11,511 nucleotides of DNA from Chloroflexota bacterium (GTDB taxonomy: Bacteria > Chloroflexota > Anaerolineae > Anaerolineales > UBA4823), in assembly GCA_030636125.1 (NCBI GenBank), contig DAOVXM010000030.1:1-11511 (forward strand), read 5' to 3'. Positions within the stretch are counted from its first letter, which is position 1; each line of letters begins with the position of its first letter. The notes beneath the pieces were generated by a model. That model was not told the DNA's origin. It did not search any database and was given only the letters and a program-made list of their open reading frames with translations. Shown here in pieces: positions 8,340 through 11,511 of the stretch. A program made the position numbers and the translations under genes.

Positions 8340-11161
8340 CAACTTCGAATTATTCTCCTCCCACCGAAAGACCCGTAAACCGCGAGCTATTCCTCGATCT
8401 TGTGAATACTGCATTATTTATGGATCAAGTTCGCTTTGCCCGGCAGGCTGCAGTGTCCTGGCTGGCTGCTTTCCCAGGAGACTTGCCAGTGGATCTAATC
8501 CACGCGCAGTTATTGCTCAAAACAGGTCAAACGAACCAGGCACTCGCTATCCTGGATCGTTTAAACCAGCGTGATCCTGAATACCTGGATGCCGCCAGCG
8601 CCCGGCTCAAAGCAGAGATCAAGCTGCGCGCCGAGGCCGAGCTCCAACCGAAATCACTGCCCCACACCCGGCCAGGCTCGAAAAATATAAACAGCACGGA
8701 CACGCTCGGCTGTGTGGTGGCATTGGGAGGTAGCCTCGAGGCTTTCAACAGCTCAACGAAGAAGGAGGAGAAGTCTAAGCCCCCTTCGGGAGCTGCATGG
8801 AGCCATACCGTCTTCCAGGTCCGGCAGGTGCTCGAGCGAGTTAATCAAGCAGATAAATCATTAAAGGTATCCCTGGAAAATGCCGAGCAGATGCTGCATT
8901 TTGTCCTGGTGCCAGAACCTCCTACGCCTCTGGTAGCCGTTACCCATCTGCAGCTCTTACAAGCCAGGGGCACTCCAGCACGCAGTATCCGCAGCCTGGC
9001 TGAGCATTACCACCGGCGCTGGCCAGAGTGCCTGCAATTTACCCTGCTATTGGCCGAATCCCTGATGGATAGCGGCGAACAAAATAAAGCTGTGGCGATG
9101 TTGCACCAGGCAGCTTCCCGAGATATCACTGGACAGGTTGCCTCTCGCTTGTGGGGAGAAGATCACCCGTACCGCAATTTGTGGCCAGAAAACCTGGAGA
9201 CTACTCTAAACATAGGCATACCCGCATCGGTGGCAGCTGCCTTAGGTTGGAACCAACTACCCCAGGGCGAGGAAATTATAACCACAAACCCCGCAGCGGT
9301 TATTAAACAAGAGCAAACTAAGTCAGCGAAATCGCCAATTGAAGCAGATAAAGAAAAAGAGAGGTCGGCGCCCCCAAAAGCGTCATCTCCACCAAAACCT
9401 ACACCTGTTTACAAAAACTTCCCATCGGTTCCAGAGACCCTGCTGTCGGTCCAGTCCGAATTAGAACGGGTAGCAGATCGATTGAACCAGCCCGGGCTGG
9501 CGCGTTCTGATGGACGTTTCCCGGTGTATGTCGTGATGACAACCCGCCGTGGGCTAGTTGAGCAGTTCGGTGAAGAGGCCATTCCGGCTATCGAAGAAAA
9601 GATGAATAGCCTGGTGGAGGTGATCCGGAAACGTAAAGGCTGGCGAGGCATGCTGTTTTATCCTGATGAATCTCAAATGCCTGAAGCGGGACCGGTCAAA
9701 TATAACGATCCCTGGGCGCTAAAACTGGCACTGGTCGACCTGGACGTAGCTTTAGGGCAGAAAGGCGAGATGATCGGGGCTGTCTTGATTGTGGGCGGAC
9801 CGGAAGTAGTCCCATTTCACCACCTGCCGAATCCTGTGGATGATGCCGATGATGATGTCCCATCCGACAACCCCTACGGCACACGCGACGAGAACTATTT
9901 CATCCCTGAATGGCCGGTGGGACGGGTGCCAAGCGGCATCTCAAAAGATCCGCAAGCGCTGCTCAACGTGTTAAGGAAATTAAGCGCACATCATCAGAGA
10001 CAAGCTGAGTACACAGATCAGCCAGCCTGGTATTTGCGTTGGTGGCAGGGCCTGGTTAGCTGGTTGCGGCGAGGCGAAAGCGCCGGCGGGATGGTACGGC
10101 ATAAACCGCGTAGTTTCGGCTATACGGCAGCCGTATGGCGCCGGGCTTCCACCATGGTGTTCCGTCCAATCGGAGGCCCACGATCGCTGCACATATCACC
10201 GCCCGATGGGATGGAACCTGCCCCCCTGCCCTCAGCCCGCCTGGGGTATTTCAACCTGCATGGGATAATTGACGCGGTGGAGTGGTATGGTCAGAGCGAT
10301 CCCACCAATGGAGCCGGAAGCATATCCGGCAATGGCCGCGCACAATACGATGGCGAGGGTGACCTGCTGCAGTATCCGGTAGCCGTGCGACCTGAAGATA
10401 TCGTGAACAGCGGCCGGGCGCCTGAAGTCGTGTTCAGTGAAGCATGTTATGGGACTCATATCCTGGGCAAAACTGTGGAAGAAACCCTGTCCCTCAAGTT
10501 CCTGCAAGCAGGCAGCCAGGCCGTCGTCGGTTCGACTGTGACCTCATACGGCTCTGTGAACACACCATTGACTGCAGCCGATTACCTGGGCCATTCTTTC
10601 TGGAATTATCTCCGCCAGGGAAGCCCCGCCGGGGAAGCCTTGAGACGGGCGAAGATCGACCTGGCGCGCGAGATGCACCACCGCCAGGGATATCTAGATG
10701 GTGAAGACCAGAAGACGTTGATCTCTTTTGTGCTGTTTGGAGACCCCCTGGCGCAGCCTCTGGGCGTTGGGCATGAAGCTAAGTCTATATTACGTCCTAT
10801 CAGGCCCCCCAGAGGTATTAAAACCGTGTGCGATCGCTGCCGGGAGGAGGACAACTCGCAACCTGTGCCGGCGGATGTTTTGGCTTATGTTAAAAACGTA
10901 GTCGAGCAGTACTTACCTGGCATGCAAGGGGCGATGGTGAAATTGAGCTACGAACACCCTGAGTGTGATGCTGGAGACCACCTGTGCCCCACCGCACAGC
11001 TTGGCGCCAAATCACCTGACCTGACCCTCGCCCAACGACCAAAAAGGCGCGTCGTGGTGCTGAGCAAAGAGGTCGCTAATGCCACCCACACCCACCGTCA
11101 TTACGCCCGCCTGACCCTGGATGAACAAAACCAACTGGTCAAGCTGGTAGTCTCACGATAA
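8336..11161 (+). CDS. TPR-fused caspase-fold cysteine peptidase (family C25 / CHAT-like), 941 aa
   Basis: Domains in order: TPR-like helices at about 14-105; a second helical repeat block at about 197-275; a Lys/Glu/Pro/Ser-rich linker at about 324-360; a clan CD (caspase-fold) peptidase domain at about 395-810; and a C-terminal tail with four cysteines. In the peptidase domain, YFNLHG carries the likely catalytic His642 and FSEACYG the likely nucleophile Cys704. An acidic stretch from 499 (NPVDDADDDVPSDNPYG) leads into PEWPVGRVPSG, a layout typical of C25 (gingipain) peptidases. The segment after Cys704 (AVVGSTVTSYGS... and GSPAGEALRRAK) resembles CHAT domains. Gingipains are secreted, but this protein has no signal peptide, so an intracellular role is likely. 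The tail cysteines, C832-x2-C835 and C877-x6-C884, could bind zinc. The start has a modest ribosome site (CAGG at 8322-8325) and an ATGA overlap with a short upstream ORF. Specificity cannot be read from the sequence. Confidence 0.82.
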   Translation: MTTSNYSPPTERPVNRELFLDLVNTALFMDQVRFARQAAVSWLAAFPGDLPVDLIHAQLLLKTGQTNQALAILDRLNQRDPEYLDAASARLKAEIKLRAEAELQPKSLPHTRPGSKNINSTDTLGCVVALGGSLEAFNSSTKKEEKSKPPSGAAWSHTVFQVRQVLERVNQADKSLKVSLENAEQMLHFVLVPEPPTPLVAVTHLQLLQARGTPARSIRSLAEHYHRRWPECLQFTLLLAESLMDSGEQNKAVAMLHQAASRDITGQVASRLWGEDHPYRNLWPENLETTLNIGIPASVAAALGWNQLPQGEEIITTNPAAVIKQEQTKSAKSPIEADKEKERSAPPKASSPPKPTPVYKNFPSVPETLLSVQSELERVADRLNQPGLARSDGRFPVYVVMTTRRGLVEQFGEEAIPAIEEKMNSLVEVIRKRKGWRGMLFYPDESQMPEAGPVKYNDPWALKLALVDLDVALGQKGEMIGAVLIVGGPEVVPFHHLPNPVDDADDDVPSDNPYGTRDENYFIPEWPVGRVPSGISKDPQALLNVLRKLSAHHQRQAEYTDQPAWYLRWWQGLVSWLRRGESAGGMVRHKPRSFGYTAAVWRRASTMVFRPIGGPRSLHISPPDGMEPAPLPSARLGYFNLHGIIDAVEWYGQSDPTNGAGSISGNGRAQYDGEGDLLQYPVAVRPEDIVNSGRAPEVVFSEACYGTHILGKTVEETLSLKFLQAGSQAVVGSTVTSYGSVNTPLTAADYLGHSFWNYLRQGSPAGEALRRAKIDLAREMHHRQGYLDGEDQKTLISFVLFGDPLAQPLGVGHEAKSILRPIRPPRGIKTVCDRCREEDNSQPVPADVLAYVKNVVEQYLPGMQGAMVKLSYEHPECDAGDHLCPTAQLGAKSPDLTLAQRPKRRVVVLSKEVANATHTHRHYARLTLDEQNQLVKLVVSR

Positions 11162-11190
11162 AAAAATAATATCCATACCGAATTATTATT

Positions 11191-11237
11191 GATGGGGGTT
11201 TATATGGGCGAATGCCCGTATAAACCCCCATCTTTTT
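11191..11237 (+). terminator. Strong intrinsic terminator after the protease gene
   Basis: Arms at 11191-11209 and 11214-11232 pair over 19 bp with one G-U wobble and a GAAT tetraloop, followed by TTTTT (11233-11237). The stem opens with GATGGGGG against CCCCCATC. It lies 29 bases after the stop codon and separates the protease operon from the VanW-family gene. Confidence 0.93.
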
Positions 11238-11296
11238 CATGGCTCTCTGGGAATTGCGAAGGTCGGGTGAATCTGTGGGGGTGTTTTTCATTCTCA

Positions 11297-11324
11297 TTGG
11301 AGTCTTATTTATTCATGGTATCAT
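11297..11324 (+). promoter_or_regulatory. Candidate extended -10 promoter for the VanW-family gene
   Basis: TTGGAG (11297-11302), a 16-base spacer and TATCAT (11319-11324, 5/6 to TATAAT) are visible, with TG at 11316-11317 forming an extended -10. Transcription would start near 11331, within about two bases of the GTG at 11333. This predicts a leaderless or nearly leaderless mRNA. Confidence 0.45.
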
Positions 11325-11332
11325 AACCGATT

Positions 11333-11511
11333 GTGAACAGAAGAGGTTTATTTTCGCCGCTGCGCTGGTTTTCAATCTTCTTCCTCCTGGCAGCCTTGGT
11401 ATTGGGCGCCGTGGAGTTGACGCGCTACAGCCGGGTGCGGGCTAATTTCCCCAGCGGGATGAAGATCGCCGGGGTACCGGTGGGAGGGGTGGACCGGCAG
11501 GAAGCCGCCCA
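11333..11511 (+). CDS. VanW-family cell-envelope protein, N-terminal part (partial)
   Basis: The frame opens after a TAA at 11324-11326; GTG 11333 is the first usable start, and the gene runs off the window after 59 codons. The start is basic (VNRRG), followed by a hydrophobic helix at about 12-29 (FSIFFLLAALVLGAVEL) that should anchor the protein with its bulk outside the cell. It then reads MKIAGVPVGGVDRQEA (about 43-58), the characteristic opening of the extracellular part of VanW/YoaR-like proteins, where a peptidoglycan-binding-like domain precedes the VanW domain. The role of the family is not settled; it is linked to the cell wall and was first noted in a vancomycin-resistance cluster. 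Its presence alone does not indicate resistance. No Shine-Dalgarno sequence precedes the start, consistent with the near-leaderless promoter geometry. A longer ORF in another frame (ATG 11239) was not chosen, because only this frame gives the family motif. Confidence 0.8.
   Translation, partial: MNRRGLFSPLRWFSIFFLLAALVLGAVELTRYSRVRANFPSGMKIAGVPVGGVDRQEAA

Noticed and set aside
8336..11161. CRISPR-linked TPR-CHAT (Craspase) partner
   Set aside because: No gRAMP/Cas7-11-like gene, CRISPR array or other cas gene is in the window, and the motifs fit C25 at least as well as CHAT.
11239..11445. 68-codon ORF starting right after the strong terminator
   Set aside because: The other frame from GTG 11333 gives the VanW-family motif and stays open to the window end; this one stops at 11445 with low-complexity Gly/Pro content.

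Overview
The window looks like a bacterial chromosome segment of roughly 50% GC. The best guess is Chloroflexota, class Anaerolineae. The reasons are qualitative: a VanW-family envelope protein, a degenerate LytR-CpsA-Psr (LCP)-like protein, a glycoside-hydrolase-fold secreted protein, and very large TPR proteins next to a caspase-fold (C25/CHAT-like) peptidase. No rRNA, tRNA or taxonomic marker is present, so the assignment is an inference. Every supported gene lies on the + strand.

Region 1 (1-2193) is the end of a cell-envelope cluster. It holds the last 18 codons of a membrane protein, then a secreted TIM-barrel (GH39/GH5-like) protein split by one in-frame TAA, then an LCP-like membrane-anchored protein that starts in an ATGA overlap. 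Both the barrel protein and the LCP-like protein have lost the residues their families normally need for catalysis. A 9-bp perfect hairpin with a T-rich tail closes the cluster.

Region 2 (2279-11237) is the most interesting part. It holds a 107-residue protein with two membrane helices, a 1846-residue TPR solenoid, a possible 34-codon ORF, and a 941-residue protein that joins N-terminal TPR-like repeats to a C25/CHAT-like cysteine peptidase domain with a visible His642/Cys704 dyad. None of the last three carries an export signal. A very strong 19-bp terminator closes the region. The arrangement suggests a membrane-linked, TPR-scaffolded, intracellular caspase-like protease module. Its trigger and substrate cannot be read from the sequence.

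Region 3 (11238-11511) holds a candidate extended -10 promoter and the first 59 codons of a VanW-family protein that runs off the window. No stretch longer than 300 bases lacks a gene. The longest gaps are 2101-2278 (terminator, possible promoter and a 16-codon ORF) and 8164-8335 (possible 34-codon ORF and one short inverted repeat).
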